From assembly GCA_019421865.1 (NCBI GenBank), contig JAHZEL010000010.1, positions 36,122 through 100,121 of the forward strand: a stretch of DNA of 64,000 bases. The letters run 5' to 3'. The notes under the pieces were generated by a model. That model was not told where the DNA came from. It worked only from the letters and a program-made list of their open reading frames with translations, and made no database searches. Each line of letters begins with the position of its first letter. The first letter of the stretch is position 1. The translations under genes and the position numbers were made by a program. This stretch comes from Desulfovibrionaceae bacterium. GTDB taxonomy: Bacteria; Desulfobacterota; Desulfovibrionia; Desulfovibrionales; Desulfovibrionaceae. Below, piece by piece: positions 32,887 to 41,862 of the stretch.

Positions 32887-34332
32887 TTAGTTGCCGGCGG
32901 CGTCGAAGTCATAGCGCAGCACGGGGGTACGGGCGGCCTTCACTTCGTCGGGTCTGCCGATGGGGCAGCGGTGCGGCGCGCCGTGCAGGGCCGCAGGATC
33001 GGTCTGTCCCTGTTCCAGAATGGCCAGGAAGGCGTCGGCTGCGGCATCCAGCGTTTCGGGACTTTCGGTTTCCGTGGGCTCCACCATGAGCGCTTCGTGC
33101 ACGATGAGCGGGAAGTACATGGTCGGCGGATGAATGCCGTAGTCGAGCAGGGACTTGGCCACGTCCATGGCGGTGATGCCGAGCTCGTTCTTCTGCTTTT
33201 CCAGACTCATGACGAATTCGTGCATGCACAGCCCGTCGTAGGCCATGTGATAGCGGCCCGCGAGCTTCTTCATGAGGTAGTTGGCGTTGAGCACGGCGGA
33301 AGCCGACGCTTCGGGAATGCCTTCGCGGCCCAGGGTGAGAACGTAGGTGAGCGCGCGCACCACCACGAGGAAGTTGCCGTAGAAGCTGCGCACCCGGCCC
33401 ATGCTCTGCTCTGGATCGTACAGACGGAAGCCTGCGTCGGTTTTCCGCACGCGGGGCGAGGGCAGGAAGGGTTCGAGGAAGGCCTTGCAGCCGGCCGGAC
33501 CGCTGCCCGGACCGCCGCCGCCGTGCGGCGTGGAGAAGGTCTTGTGCAGGTTGAGGTGCACGCAGTCGAAGCCCATGTCGCCGGGGCGGGCCTGACCCAT
33601 GACGGCGTTCAGGTTCGCGCCGTCGTAGTAGCAGAGGCCGCCGGCTTCGTGCACGATGCGGGTGATTTCAAGAATGTTCTCGTCGAACAGGCCCACGGTG
33701 TTGGGATTGGTGAGCATGAGACCGGCGGTGTCCGGCCCGGCGAGCTTCTTCAGAGCCTCGATGTCCACGCCGCCCTTCTCGTTGGAGGGCACGGAAACCA
33801 CGGCAAAGCCCGCCATGGTGGCCGAGGCCGGATTGGTGCCGTGGGCGGAGTCGGGCACGAGGATCTTCGTGCGGGCCGTATCGCCCCTCGACTGATGGTA
33901 GCGGCGGATGAGCAGAAGACCGGTGTATTCACCGTGCGCGCCCGCGGCGGGCTGGAAGGTCATGCCGTCCATGCCGGTGATTTCGCACAGCAGTCTTTCG
34001 GCTTCGTAGAGCACCTCAAGGCAGCCCTGCGCGGTTTCCACGGGCTGAAGGGGATGAATGTCCGCAAAGCCGGGCAGAGAAGCCATTTCCTCGTTGATGC
34101 GGGGATTGTACTTCATGGTGCAGGAGCCGAGCGGATAGAATCCCTTGTTCACGCCGTGGGTCTGGGACGCGAGTTCGGTATAGTGCCTGCCGAGGTCGAT
34201 TTCCGAGATTTCCGGCAGACGGGGCGCCGAAGCGCGCCGCACGGAAGCGGAAAACTGGACAGCGGGCACGTCGCAGGCGGGAATCAGGCTTTCGCGGCGA
34301 CCGGGACGGCTTCTTTCAAACAGCAGTTTCAT
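32887..34332 (-). CDS. gcvPB: Glycine dehydrogenase (decarboxylating) subunit 2
   Basis: 481 aa beta subunit of two-chain P protein of the glycine cleavage system. The PLP lysine is in LNLHKTFSTPHGGGGPG near residue 270; the cofactor fold also shows TFQPAAGAHGEYTGL and DSAHGTNPASA. I chose the ATG at 34332, which overlaps the gcvPA stop (ATGA) and has GGAGGT nine bases upstream, over the GTG at 34341. The family is normally about 480-500 aa. Confidence 0.95.
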   Translation of the reverse strand: MKLLFERSRPGRRESLIPACDVPAVQFSASVRRASAPRLPEISEIDLGRHYTELASQTHGVNKGFYPLGSCTMKYNPRINEEMASLPGFADIHPLQPVETAQGCLEVLYEAERLLCEITGMDGMTFQPAAGAHGEYTGLLLIRRYHQSRGDTARTKILVPDSAHGTNPASATMAGFAVVSVPSNEKGGVDIEALKKLAGPDTAGLMLTNPNTVGLFDENILEITRIVHEAGGLCYYDGANLNAVMGQARPGDMGFDCVHLNLHKTFSTPHGGGGPGSGPAGCKAFLEPFLPSPRVRKTDAGFRLYDPEQSMGRVRSFYGNFLVVVRALTYVLTLGREGIPEASASAVLNANYLMKKLAGRYHMAYDGLCMHEFVMSLEKQKNELGITAMDVAKSLLDYGIHPPTMYFPLIVHEALMVEPTETESPETLDAAADAFLAILEQGQTDPAALHGAPHRCPIGRPDEVKAARTPVLRYDFDAAGN

Positions 34333-35648
34333 GAGGCGCACACCTCCCGGATGGCGGTGAGAAGTTCATCCATGTCGCGTTTGCCGCACAGTTCGGTGCA
34401 GCACCAGAGCAGGCCGCCTTCAACGGGAAGGCCGCCGAGGATGCCCTTTTCGGCAAGCCTGGCGCAGAGCGCTTCCGGATCCACGGGGCAGTCGGTGAGG
34501 AATTCATGGAAGAACTCCCTACCTTCGTGCCGCAGGGCAAATCCCGGAATCCCGGCAAGTTCCGCGGCCAGATAATGGGCGTTGGCGGCGCAGTTTTCGG
34601 CCACGCGGGCAAGGCCGTGCGGACCGTTGGCGGCGAGGTACACCGAGGCGGTCATGGCGCACAGCGCTTCGTTGGAGCAGATGTTGGAGGACGCCTTTTC
34701 GCGGCGGATGTGCTGCTCTCTGGCCTGCAGGGTGAGCACGAAGGCGCGGCGGCCGTCGTGGTCGGTGGTTTCGCCCACGATGCGGCCGGGCAGGCGGCGC
34801 ATGAGATCCTTTCTGCAGGCCATGAAGCCGAGGTAGGGGCCGCCGAAGCCGAGAGGCATGCCGAGCGGCTGACCTTCGCCCACGGCGATGTCGGCGCCGT
34901 ATTCGCCGGGCGTCTTCAGAATGCCGAGGGAAATGGGATTCGCGCCCATGACCACTCTGGCTCCGGCCTCATGCGCGGCGGCAACGAGGGCGTCCACGTC
35001 TTCGAGCACGCCGTAGTAGTTCGGGCTCTGCACGTAGAGGCAGGCGGTGTCGTCGGCAAGGGCGGCGGCAAGATCGGCCGGATCCGTGGCGCCGTTCTTC
35101 ACGGGCAGCACGGTGACGGGCACGCTGCGGCTTTCGCAGTAGGTCTGCACCGTGGCGATGGTCTGCGGGTCGGCGCTGCCTGCCACGATCACGCTGTTTC
35201 TGCGGCGTTCAAGGCACATGAGCACGGCTTCGGCCGCGGCCACGGCGCCGTCGTAGACGGAGGCGTTGGAGACGTCCATGCCGGTGAGTTCGCAGATCTG
35301 GGTCTGATACTCGAAGATGGACTGCAGCACGCCCTGACTGATTTCCGCCTGATAGGGCGTGTAGGCCGTGACGAATTCCTCGCGGGAGGTGACGGTCTTC
35401 ACGATGGCGGGAATGTAGTGACGGTACGCGCCTGCGCCCCGGAACACGCTGCGGAAGCGGACGTTCTTTTCCGCCATGCCGCCGACCTTGCGCGCCACTT
35501 CCATTTCGCTCATGCCTTCCGGCAGATCGAGGGAGCGCACACGCACGGAATCGGGCACGGCGGCGAACAGTTCGTCGGTCGAAGAGAGCCCGAGCGTGGC
35601 AAGCATGGCCCTGCGTTCATCCGCAGTGGCGGGAATGTAGCTTCCCAT
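34329..35648 (-). CDS. gcvPA: Glycine dehydrogenase (decarboxylating) subunit 1
   Basis: 439 aa alpha subunit of P protein. Begins MGSYIPATADERRAML; family motifs include RHYIPAIVKTVTSREEFVTA, YTPYQAEISQGVLQSIFEYQ and ASVYDGAVAAAEA. The ATG at 35648 has GGAGG seven bases upstream; the longer frame (35672) adds eight unsupported codons. Forms the heterotetramer with GcvPB that decarboxylates glycine onto lipoyl-GcvH. Confidence 0.95.
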   Translation of the reverse strand: MGSYIPATADERRAMLATLGLSSTDELFAAVPDSVRVRSLDLPEGMSEMEVARKVGGMAEKNVRFRSVFRGAGAYRHYIPAIVKTVTSREEFVTAYTPYQAEISQGVLQSIFEYQTQICELTGMDVSNASVYDGAVAAAEAVLMCLERRRNSVIVAGSADPQTIATVQTYCESRSVPVTVLPVKNGATDPADLAAALADDTACLYVQSPNYYGVLEDVDALVAAAHEAGARVVMGANPISLGILKTPGEYGADIAVGEGQPLGMPLGFGGPYLGFMACRKDLMRRLPGRIVGETTDHDGRRAFVLTLQAREQHIRREKASSNICSNEALCAMTASVYLAANGPHGLARVAENCAANAHYLAAELAGIPGFALRHEGREFFHEFLTDCPVDPEALCARLAEKGILGGLPVEGGLLWCCTELCGKRDMDELLTAIREVCAS

Positions 35649-35650
35649 GC

Positions 35651-36034
35651 CTAGGCCTCCTCGGACTTGCACACGGCTTCGTAGGCGGCGGCGTCGAGCA
35701 GTTCGCCCGTTTCGCTCACGTCGGAAACCTTGATGAGCCAGGCGTCGTAGGGATTTTCGTTGAGCAGGGCGGGGTTGTCGATGAGCGCGCTGTTCACGGC
35801 GCTCACGGTGCCGGAAACGGGGCTGAACACGCCGGACACGGCCTTCACGGATTCCACGTCGGCAAAGGAGTCGCCCATGGTCACGGCGTCGCCTTCCTGG
35901 GGCAGGTCGATGAACACGATGTCGCCGAGAGAGCTCTGGGCAAAGTCGGTCAGGCCGATGACGACAACGCCGTCTTCGTTCTTAATCCATTCGTGGGAAG
36001 CGGTGTATTTGAGTTCGGCGGGAATGTTGGACAT
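35651..36034 (-). CDS. gcvH: Glycine cleavage system H protein
   Basis: 127 aa lipoyl carrier. YTASHEWIKNEDGVVVIGLT is the standard start, and the lipoylated lysine is in FADVESVKAVSGVFSPVSG near residue 64. Length is normal. GGAGGATACC precedes the ATG; the stop lies 2 bp before the gcvPA start. Confidence 0.96.
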   Translation of the reverse strand: MSNIPAELKYTASHEWIKNEDGVVVIGLTDFAQSSLGDIVFIDLPQEGDAVTMGDSFADVESVKAVSGVFSPVSGTVSAVNSALIDNPALLNENPYDAWLIKVSDVSETGELLDAAAYEAVCKSEEA

Positions 36035-36106
36035 GGTATCCTCCAGAAAGCGGGTAAAAGGTTCGGAGCAGACCGCGGCGCTGCCGGGCCTCCCGGAAAA
36101 AACGGA

Positions 36107-37189
36107 TCAGCGATGGTAGAAGGGAAGGGGAACGATGACGGCGCTCACGCGGCGGCCGCGGATGTCCACGTCCACTTCCGTGCCGACGGCGGCGCGGTCC
36201 GCGCTCACAAGCGCCATGGCCACGGCCTTGCCCACGGCCGGACAGTGCGTGCCCGAGGTGGTGACGCCGATCTTCTCTTCGCCGAGGAACACGTCCTGAT
36301 GTTCGCGGGCGATGCCTCTGCCGGTGATTTCAAGCCCCACGCGCACGCGGGAAGGTTCGCCCGCGGCTTCCAGGGCGGCCTTTCCGATGAAGTCGCTCTT
36401 GCCCATCTTCACGCCGAAGCCGAGACCGGCTTCCAGCGGCGAGATGTCTTCGTCCATTTCATGGCCGTACAGGGGCATGGCTGCTTCAAGGCGCAGAGTG
36501 TCGCGCGCGCCGAGTCCGCAGGGAATGAGGCTGTCTTCCTTGCCGGCTTCGCGCAGCGTCTTCCAGAGCTCGACGGCGTTTTCCGGTGCGGTGTAGATTT
36601 CGTAGCCGAGTTCGCCGGTGTAGCCCGTGCGGGAAATCATGCACTTCATGCCGCTTATGTCCACGTCGCGCACGGCGGTGTAGTACTTCTTCGGCAGCCG
36701 GTCCTCGGGAACGAGCCTGCCCAGAATCGCGGGAGCGGCAGGGCCCTGCAGGGCGAGCTGCGCCACGGAGTCGGAAATGTCCTCGGCCTTCGTGCCGGGC
36801 AGAAGGTTCGCGGCCATGTGGGCGTAGTCCTTGTGGCGGTTGGCGGCGTTCACCACGGCCAGATATTCTTCGTCCCCGAACTTGTAGATGACGAGATCGT
36901 CGATGACGCCGCCCTTCTCATTGCACATCACGCTGTAGCGCACCCGGCCCAGGGGCATGTCGGTGAAGTCGTTGGTGAGCAGGTGGTTGAGGGTGTCCAG
37001 CGCCGTGGGGCCGGTGAAAAGGATTTCTCCCATGTGGGAGACATCGAACAGACCGGCCGCCTGACGCACGGCCATGTGTTCCTTGATGACGCCGCCCGCA
37101 TACTGCACGGGCAGAAGATAGCCCGCAAAGGGCACGATTTTGCCGCCTTCGGCAATGTGCACGTCGTAAAGAGGGGTTTTGCGTTCCAT
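36107..37189 (-). CDS. gcvT: Aminomethyltransferase (glycine cleavage T protein)
   Basis: 360 aa; transfers the aminomethyl carbon to tetrahydrofolate, releasing ammonia. Motifs: KTPLYDVHIAEGGKIVPFAG, FDVSHMGEILFTG, ISRTGYTGELGYEIY, LGARDTLRLEAAMPLYGHE. First gene of gcvT-H-PA-PB, directly behind a glycine riboswitch with terminator, so induced by glycine. Confidence 0.95.
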   Translation of the reverse strand: MERKTPLYDVHIAEGGKIVPFAGYLLPVQYAGGVIKEHMAVRQAAGLFDVSHMGEILFTGPTALDTLNHLLTNDFTDMPLGRVRYSVMCNEKGGVIDDLVIYKFGDEEYLAVVNAANRHKDYAHMAANLLPGTKAEDISDSVAQLALQGPAAPAILGRLVPEDRLPKKYYTAVRDVDISGMKCMISRTGYTGELGYEIYTAPENAVELWKTLREAGKEDSLIPCGLGARDTLRLEAAMPLYGHEMDEDISPLEAGLGFGVKMGKSDFIGKAALEAAGEPSRVRVGLEITGRGIAREHQDVFLGEEKIGVTTSGTHCPAVGKAVAMALVSADRAAVGTEVDVDIRGRRVSAVIVPLPFYHR

Positions 37190-37210
37190 GAACCAGCTCC
37201 TGAAAAAGGG

Positions 37211-37262
37211 AAAAACAAAAAAGAGGCACAGTCGACGAGCGAAACTCGTCAGCTGTGCCTCT
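37211..37262 (-). terminator. Riboswitch-controlled terminator ahead of gcvT
   Basis: On the minus strand AGAGGCACAG pairs perfectly with CTGTGCCTCT, extended by an inner GACGAG/CTCGTC stem, followed by TTTTTTGTTTTT. Its 5' arm overlaps the 3' end of the second aptamer, the usual expression platform. Confidence 0.9.
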
Positions 37263-37425
37263 GTTACCTACCTGAAAGATTCTCCGCAGCGCGGATTGCC
37301 TCATGGGTGCATGTCTGCTTTCCAGAGTTTGTCCAAAACCGGTCCTTTTGCCTGAGAGTTCTTGCGGCCCCTTCGGCGCCGCCCGAAGGGCGGTCTCTCC
37401 CGGTTTCTTCATCCAAGTCCATACC
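37258..37425 (-). promoter_or_regulatory. Glycine riboswitch, apparently tandem aptamers
   Basis: On the minus strand the first aptamer shows GGGAGAGACCGCCC, CGCCGAAGGGGCCGCAAG, and CTCTCAGGCAAAAGGACCG, the hallmark of gcvT-type glycine riboswitches. The linker GGACAAACTCTGGAAAG leads to a second unit with GCGGAGAATC and TTTCAGGTAGGTAACAGAG. The conserved CAGGCAAAAGGAC of unit 1 is varied in unit 2 (CAGGTAGGTAACAG). Glycine binding would melt the overlapping terminator and switch the operon on. Confidence 0.92.
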
Positions 37426-37476
37426 GGCTCTATGCGCTTTGGCAAAACAGCTTGCGCTGTTTTTTCAGTCGGGGAC

Positions 37477-37505
37477 AAACTAGCACGGCATCCTGTTCCG
37501 GTCAA
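37477..37505 (-). promoter_or_regulatory. Promoter of the gcv operon
   Basis: On the minus strand TTGACC (37500-37505), 17-nt spacer and TAGTTT (37477-37482), about 50 bp upstream of the first aptamer. A small AAAACAGC/GCTGTTTT hairpin lies between. Confidence 0.7.
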
Positions 37506-37980
37506 GGACTTCTCGGGGAACCGGGGGAGAAAATGTCATGATTCCGGCAGGAAGCGTCTTTTTTCACGAGGTTCGGGCAGACTTTTCCCTCCCGCTTTCC
37601 TGTCGCGCGCAGGGCCGGATGTTCGGCCCGCGCTTCGGAGAAGGACGGGACTGTGTCGGTCGCAGGAGGGGCAGGGGCAACATCCTTTGTGTGCTGCGGA
37701 AGATGGCGGTCTTGCCTGCGAAGGGGGAGTCAGCAGGGGGATGACGGGATAAACGGCCGCGGCCCTGAGAGAGAACGGCGGGCGGCGGATGGGCGGAAGG
37801 GGCCGGGAGGGAACGCACGGCCGGAGGAGAAAGAAAAAGCCGCGCCCCTGTTCCGCAGGCGGCGGAGCGGCAGGAGCGCGGCAGATATAGGAGGCTCAAG
37901 GGGAGCCGGAGGAACCTTCCTTCCTCCGGCGGGAGCGGGGCGGATCCCCGGCTCTTCCCCTCTTTTTCGTTTTGGAATCC
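37506..37980. other. Intergenic region, no gene
   Basis: About 475 bp between the gcv promoter and the hydrogenase stop. Near its right end a perfect 10-bp stem (GCCGGAGGAA and TTCCTCCGGC, about 37897-37922) may end the hydrogenase transcript, though it lacks a T tract. Confidence 0.45.
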
Positions 37981-39783
37981 TCAGGCCGACTGATCGGTGA
38001 GGGTCAGCTTTTTCTTGGTGGCGGTGATGCTTTCGGTCTGCACCTTGCTGCGATCGGTGTAGTGCGTATGCAGAAGCTCGTGGGCCTTGTGGGAATTGGG
38101 CTCGCCGAGGAATTCCGCATAGAGCTTCTTGATCTGCGGGTTGTTGTGGGACTGGCGGCGCGGCATCTTGTTGTCGGTGGTGAACAGTCCCTTGCGGCGT
38201 TCGGCGGCATGGGGCTGGTAGTCCTGCTTGATGCGGCAGGTGCCGCCGCCAGCGATGCAGCCGCCGGGGCAGGCCATGACTTCGATGAAGGTATAGGGCG
38301 ATTCTCCGGCAAGGGCCTGTTCGGCCAGCTTGCGCGCGTTGCCCAGACCGTGGGCCACGGCCACCTTGATGACGCCGTTGCCTTCGCCGAGATCGACGTC
38401 GGCCTCACGCAGGCCTTCGGTGCCGCGCACGGGCATCACGTCCACGCCGGGAAGTTCCTTGTTGTTGAGCACGGCGTACACGGTACGCACGGCGGCTTCC
38501 ATCACGCCGCCGGTGGCGCCGAAGATCACGGCCGCGCCGGTGGAGTCGCTCATGTAGGGATTGTCGAACGGCTCGGGCTCTATGGAAGCGAGGTCGATGC
38601 CGCAGCGGCGGAAGAGGCGGGAAAGTTCGCGCACGGTGAGCACCACGTCGGTATCCGGGGTGCCGTGCACGTGCAGCTGGGGCCGTGCGGCCTCATCCTT
38701 CTTGGCCGTGCAGGGCATGATGGAGATGGTGCGGATCTTCTTGGGCGCGATGCCCGACTTTTCCGCCAGATAGGTTTTGACCAGCGAGCCGGAAACGGCC
38801 TGTGGCGAGCGGGTGGTGGACAGGTAGGGCAGAATGTCCGGGCAGTGCTTTTCGGCGTAGTTGATCCAGCCGGGGCAGCAGGAGGTGAACATGGGGAGCT
38901 TGCCGCCGTTTCTGATGCGGCCGAGCAGTTCCGTGCCTTCCTCCATGATGACCACGTCGGCGGCGAAGTCGGTGTCGATGACGATGTCGGCGCCGAGTCT
39001 GCGCAGGGCGGCCACGATGCGGCCTTCCACGTTTTCACCGGGCGTCATGCCGAATTCCTCGCCGATGACCACGCGCACCGAGGGGGCGAAGGCGAATACC
39101 GTGGTCAGCTCGGGGTTGGCCAGATAATCGAGCACGTCGTCGTTCTCGTCGCGTTCGGCCAGCGCGCCCGTGGGGCAGACCAGCGTGCACTGACCGCACT
39201 GGATGCAGGCCGAGGTGTTCTGGCTGGGGGCCATGCCCACGCCGATGTGGGCGCCCGTGCCGGTGCCGTCCACGGTGAGGGCGGCCACGCCCTGCACCTT
39301 GCGGCACACTTCCACGCAGCGCAGGCAGCGGATGCACTTCGACATGTCGCGCACCATGCCGTGCATGGTGTCGTCGAAGGGGCGGTCGTGGTTGATGCGC
39401 GGGGCGAAGCGGTTGGTGGAAAGGCCCACGTATTCGGCCAGATCCTGAAGTTCGCAGTCGCCGTGACGGGCGCAGGCGGCGCAGTCCTGATCGTGATCGG
39501 CGAAGATGAGCTCAACCTGCAGGCGCTGCATGTTGCGCACGCGGGAGGAACGGGTGTTCACCCGCATGCCTTCCTGCATGGGCGTGTTGCAGGTGGTGAG
39601 CATTTCGGTGCGGCCGTTCTTGTCGGTCACTTCGGCCAGGCAGACGCGGCAGGTGCCGGGCTTGTGGCCGAGGGGCTGGAAGTGGCAGAGCGTGGGAATG
39701 AAGATGCCGTTGCGCCGGGCCACCTGAAGGATGGTTTCTCCCGGCTCGAAAGTATAGTCACGTCCGTTGATGGATGCGTTCAT
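37981..39783 (-). CDS. hndD: [FeFe] hydrogenase catalytic subunit, HndD-type
   Basis: 600 aa cytoplasmic hydrogenase. Order: 2Fe-2S ferredoxin domain (CHFQPLG..GTCRVCLAEV), His-ligated 4Fe-4S segment (HDQDCAACARHGDCELQ), two 4Fe-4S clusters (CIRCLRCVEVC; CIQCGQCTLVCPTGA), then the H-cluster domain with FTSCCPGW, IMPCTAKKDE and EVMACPGGCIAGGG. A C-terminal tail of about 60 residues follows. The N-terminal layout matches NADP-reducing or bifurcating enzymes. Start at MNASINGRDYTF (39783); an upstream ATG adds five residues. Forms a two-gene operon with the diaphorase-like gene upstream. Confidence 0.94.
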   Translation of the reverse strand: MNASINGRDYTFEPGETILQVARRNGIFIPTLCHFQPLGHKPGTCRVCLAEVTDKNGRTEMLTTCNTPMQEGMRVNTRSSRVRNMQRLQVELIFADHDQDCAACARHGDCELQDLAEYVGLSTNRFAPRINHDRPFDDTMHGMVRDMSKCIRCLRCVEVCRKVQGVAALTVDGTGTGAHIGVGMAPSQNTSACIQCGQCTLVCPTGALAERDENDDVLDYLANPELTTVFAFAPSVRVVIGEEFGMTPGENVEGRIVAALRRLGADIVIDTDFAADVVIMEEGTELLGRIRNGGKLPMFTSCCPGWINYAEKHCPDILPYLSTTRSPQAVSGSLVKTYLAEKSGIAPKKIRTISIMPCTAKKDEAARPQLHVHGTPDTDVVLTVRELSRLFRRCGIDLASIEPEPFDNPYMSDSTGAAVIFGATGGVMEAAVRTVYAVLNNKELPGVDVMPVRGTEGLREADVDLGEGNGVIKVAVAHGLGNARKLAEQALAGESPYTFIEVMACPGGCIAGGGTCRIKQDYQPHAAERRKGLFTTDNKMPRRQSHNNPQIKKLYAEFLGEPNSHKAHELLHTHYTDRSKVQTESITATKKKLTLTDQSA

Positions 39784-39882
39784 GGCGGATTCTCTCATAA
39801 ACGGTTGGAGAGTTTCATGGCGAAGCCGCGCGTCCCGGCACGGGGCGCGGCCTCGGGCCTGCCTTTTCCGGCAGAAGCGGGG

Positions 39883-41862
39883 CTAGGCCTTGAAGCCGGG
39901 AATGGGGGAGCGGGTCACCACGGACATGATGCGGTAGCAGCGCATGCAGCGCCTGGCTTCCTGCCAGGCTTCCTCCTGGCTCATGCCGAGTTCCACTTCC
40001 TTGAAGTTGTGGGCGCGTTCGGCGGGCGAAAGCTCGTTCAGCTTCACGCGGGGCTTCTTTTCCTCTCCGCATACGGGATCGTCACCGAGCAGACCGGCTT
40101 CACGGATGAGGCGGCTCATGCGTTCGCGCGCGAGGAAGGGCGGTCTGTCGTATTCCAGATAGCTGGCAATGGCCTGCGCGCCGATGGAGCCCTGCGCCAT
40201 GCCGTGAATGAGCACGCTCGGGCCCTTGGTGCGGGGACCGGTGGTGCCGTCGCCGCCGGCGAACACGCCGGGACGAGAGGTGGCCTGATATTCGTCCACG
40301 ATGATGCAGTTCTTGCGGTCGAGGGCGATGCCGTCCGCTTCGGTGAGCATGGCGGGATCGCTCTTCTGGCCGATGGCGGCGATGACGTGGTCGCAGGGAA
40401 TGACGAATTCCGAACCGGGCACGGGCTTCACGCCGCGCCGTCCGCTTTCGTCGGGTTCGGTCTGCTGCATCTTCACGCAGCGCAGGCCCGTGATCTTGCC
40501 GTTTTCCACCACCAGACGATCCTGACCGGTGAGGAAGTGGAATTCCACGCCTTCGCGACCGGCTTCCACGATTTCCTCGCGGTCGGCGGGAGCGTCGGCT
40601 TCGGTGCGGCGGTACACGAGGTGCACCTTGCCCTTCGTCATGCGCACGGCGGAGCGGCAGCAGTCCATGGCCACGTTGCCGCCGCCCACGACCACCACGT
40701 CGCCTTCAAGTTCGGGCGTTTCGCCCGCTTCCAGCGTGTCGTGCACCTTTTCCAGAAAGTCTATGCCGTTCTCATATCCGGGCAGGCTCGTGTCTTCGCC
40801 TTCCATGCCGAGATAGCCGCCCAGCGGGCAGCCCGTGGCAATGAATACGGCGCGGTAGCCGCGGCGGAACAGATCGTCGATGTGGAAGTCGCGGCCGAGC
40901 TTCTGATTGAAGAAGAACATGCCGCCCATGGCCTTGACCAGCTCGTTTTCCTGCATGAGCACGTTCTTGGGCAGGCGGTAGAAGGGAATGCCGTAGCGCA
41001 CCATGCCGCCGGCCTTGTCGTGGGCCTCGTAGATGTCCACGGGGTAGCCGGTTTCCAGAAGCTGATAGGCGCACGTCACGCCCACGGGGCCTGCGCCGAT
41101 GACCGCCACGCGCTTGTTCTTGGTGGTGGGGCAGGGCTCGGGCTTGAGAATGCCGGGCACGATGGTTTCGTCGGCGGCGAAGCGCTTGAGATTCTTGATG
41201 TCCACGGGCTTGTCCACCTGACCGCGGCGGCAGGCCTTTTCGCAGTAGCGCACGCACACGCGGCCGCAGCTGCCGGCGAGCGGATAGTGATTGAGCACCA
41301 CGCCCGCGGCAAGATCGTTGTGACCGTCCTGCAGGTAGTCGATGTAGCGGGGCACGTTCACGTGGCTCGGGCAGGCCTCGATGCAGGGGCTCGTGGTCAC
41401 GGAATAGAAGCCCTCATCGCCGTGGAAGGGGAAGGGGCGCAGTTCGTCGGGGAAATGGGAGAGGGCATTGAGCAGGGGAGTGGTGCCGGTGCGACCCACG
41501 CCGCAGAGCGCGGTTTCATGCATCTGTTCGGTGATGTCGCGCACCTGTTCCCACTTGACGAGCTCGCCGCGGCAGGCCTTTTCCAGCTCCTGGGCAATGA
41601 TGGGGGAACCGGCGCGGCAGGGAGAGCACTTGCCGCAGGATTCGGCGGCAAGGCGCTGATGATGCTTCCACAGCGCCCACACGAGGCTTGCCGTGCGGGA
41701 AAACACCAGAAAACCCCGGTTGCTGAGAAAGATTTCCGTGGGATTTCCCTCGTTGAACTGATCGAAAAGTTCCAGCGGCAGGTCCTGAGGAACGCTGGGA
41801 GCCGCGGTTCCGCGGTTGTCGTACACGACATTGTCCCAGACGCCGTAAATGAGCTGCGGCAT
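39883..41862 (-). CDS. Fusion of NuoF-type 4Fe-4S domain with GltD/NfnB-like NAD(P) flavoprotein
   Basis: 659 aa. Residues 1-150 resemble only the C-terminal iron-sulfur domain of NuoF/HndC (ESCGKCSPCRAG, then a fourth Cys in ETALCGVGRTG); the FMN/NADH Rossmann part is absent. From about 160 it is a glutamate-synthase small-subunit/NfnB-like protein: CIEACPSHVNVPRYI, CGRVCVRYCEKACRRG, FAD motif VAVIGAGPVGVTCAYQL, NAD(P) motif VVVVGGGNVAMDCCRSA, and GVFAGGDGTTGPRTKG. AAGGAGG precedes the ATG. Upstream partner of the [FeFe] hydrogenase, so it should pass electrons between H2, ferredoxin and NAD(P)H. Confidence 0.9.
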   Translation of the reverse strand: MPQLIYGVWDNVVYDNRGTAAPSVPQDLPLELFDQFNEGNPTEIFLSNRGFLVFSRTASLVWALWKHHQRLAAESCGKCSPCRAGSPIIAQELEKACRGELVKWEQVRDITEQMHETALCGVGRTGTTPLLNALSHFPDELRPFPFHGDEGFYSVTTSPCIEACPSHVNVPRYIDYLQDGHNDLAAGVVLNHYPLAGSCGRVCVRYCEKACRRGQVDKPVDIKNLKRFAADETIVPGILKPEPCPTTKNKRVAVIGAGPVGVTCAYQLLETGYPVDIYEAHDKAGGMVRYGIPFYRLPKNVLMQENELVKAMGGMFFFNQKLGRDFHIDDLFRRGYRAVFIATGCPLGGYLGMEGEDTSLPGYENGIDFLEKVHDTLEAGETPELEGDVVVVGGGNVAMDCCRSAVRMTKGKVHLVYRRTEADAPADREEIVEAGREGVEFHFLTGQDRLVVENGKITGLRCVKMQQTEPDESGRRGVKPVPGSEFVIPCDHVIAAIGQKSDPAMLTEADGIALDRKNCIIVDEYQATSRPGVFAGGDGTTGPRTKGPSVLIHGMAQGSIGAQAIASYLEYDRPPFLARERMSRLIREAGLLGDDPVCGEEKKPRVKLNELSPAERAHNFKEVELGMSQEEAWQEARRCMRCYRIMSVVTRSPIPGFKA

